Origin: an uncultured Eudoraea sp.
GTDB lineage: Bacteria > Bacteroidota > Bacteroidia > Flavobacteriales > Flavobacteriaceae
NCBI RefSeq assembly: GCF_947258525.1
Contig: NZ_CAMYIP010000028.1
Coordinates: forward strand, 1 to 33,765
Length of the DNA stretch: 33,765 bases
Direction of reading: 5' to 3'
Below the pieces are notes generated by a model, which worked only from the letters and a program-made list of their open reading frames with translations, had not been told where the DNA came from and did not search any database. The position numbers were made by a program, and so were the translations under genes. Shown in pieces: positions 33,650 to 33,765 of the stretch (positions are counted from its first letter, which is position 1; each line of letters begins with the position of its first letter).

Positions 33650-33765
33650 ATGGCTGATATAAAAACAAACAAAAACAACACTTTTCCATTTTATTGGAAA
33701 ATTTTCAAAGAATCTATCAGTCAATTCACAAGTGATAATATATTAACCCAGTCTGCCGCACTTTC
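33650..33765 (+). CDS. YihY/BrkB-family (UPF0761) membrane protein, 5' end only
   Basis: The frame from ATG at 33650 stays open to the window end (38 codons). It encodes FPFYWKIFKESISQFTSDNI followed by LTQSAALS, which resembles the start of YihY/BrkB inner-membrane proteins, where a WKxxKExxxxFxxDNxxxxSAALxYY pattern precedes the first helix. The next upstream ATG (33637) hits a stop after six codons, so 33650 is the likely start. An A-rich leader precedes it. The protein was once called RNase BN, which is now considered wrong. Confidence 0.6.
   Translation, partial: MADIKTNKNNTFPFYWKIFKESISQFTSDNILTQSAAL

Noticed and set aside
1-33765. tRNA, rRNA, CRISPR arrays, integrase or transposase genes
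   Set aside because: None recognised on either strand; no repeat-spacer periodicity and no recombinase motifs among the translated frames.

Overview
The window looks like a chromosomal segment of a Bacteroidota member, most likely class Flavobacteriia. The DNA is AT-rich and start regions are A/T-rich with few Shine-Dalgarno sequences. The left end carries type IX secretion (T9SS) signatures: a CHU_C/gliding-motility C-terminal domain, a PorP/SprF protein and an OmpA/PD40 lipoprotein-like protein. No rRNA, tRNA, CRISPR array, integrase or transposase gene was recognised.

Layout. (1) 1-4.9 kb: the 3' part of a large secreted adhesin-like protein, then PorP/SprF and a PorE-like OmpA protein, a cargo-plus-secretion-partner operon. 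(2) 5.0-8.9 kb: acetate module of a DUF4212 small subunit, a sodium:solute symporter and acetyl-CoA synthetase. (3) 8.9-14.2 kb: mostly single housekeeping genes: an Nramp-like transporter lacking the usual metal motif, a SanA/YdcF-type protein, a 5'-nucleotidase, two outer-membrane proteins and GTP cyclohydrolase I. (4) 14.2-16.8 kb: a gene-poor stretch with a 34-residue basic protein, an orphan membrane protein and a decayed GH97 glycosidase gene that has lost its catalytic domain. (5) 16.85-23.0 kb: an amino-acid catabolism block of secreted gamma-glutamyltransferase, a fused APH-type kinase/class III aminotransferase closely resembling hydroxylysine kinase plus phospho-lyase, an overlapping DapB-like reductase with an altered active-site motif, and a convergent saccharopine dehydrogenase. 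(6) 23.0-31.0 kb: an accessory region with every gene on the minus strand (acetamidase-like lipoprotein, DoxX, DUF2200 pair, serine hydrolase, two amidohydrolases, a PagL-like deacylase and a truncated amidohydrolase duplicate). Four intergenic imperfect palindromes there share one half-site, and three of them start within 15 bp of a stop codon; the arrangement resembles an integron gene-cassette array. (7) 31.3-33.8 kb: a Tat-type Gfo/Idh/MocA oxidoreductase, about 1 kb of repeat-bearing non-coding DNA, and the first codons of a YihY/BrkB-family gene cut by the window end.

Two things most deserve follow-up. The first is the candidate hydroxylysine salvage route: the kinase/phospho-lyase would give 2-aminoadipate semialdehyde, which cyclises to piperideine-6-carboxylate, a plausible substrate for the DapB-like enzyme; saccharopine dehydrogenase uses the open form. 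The second is the attC-like repeat array, where two amidohydrolase copies become homologous almost exactly at the element boundary. Both are inferences from sequence reading and were not tested by any search.
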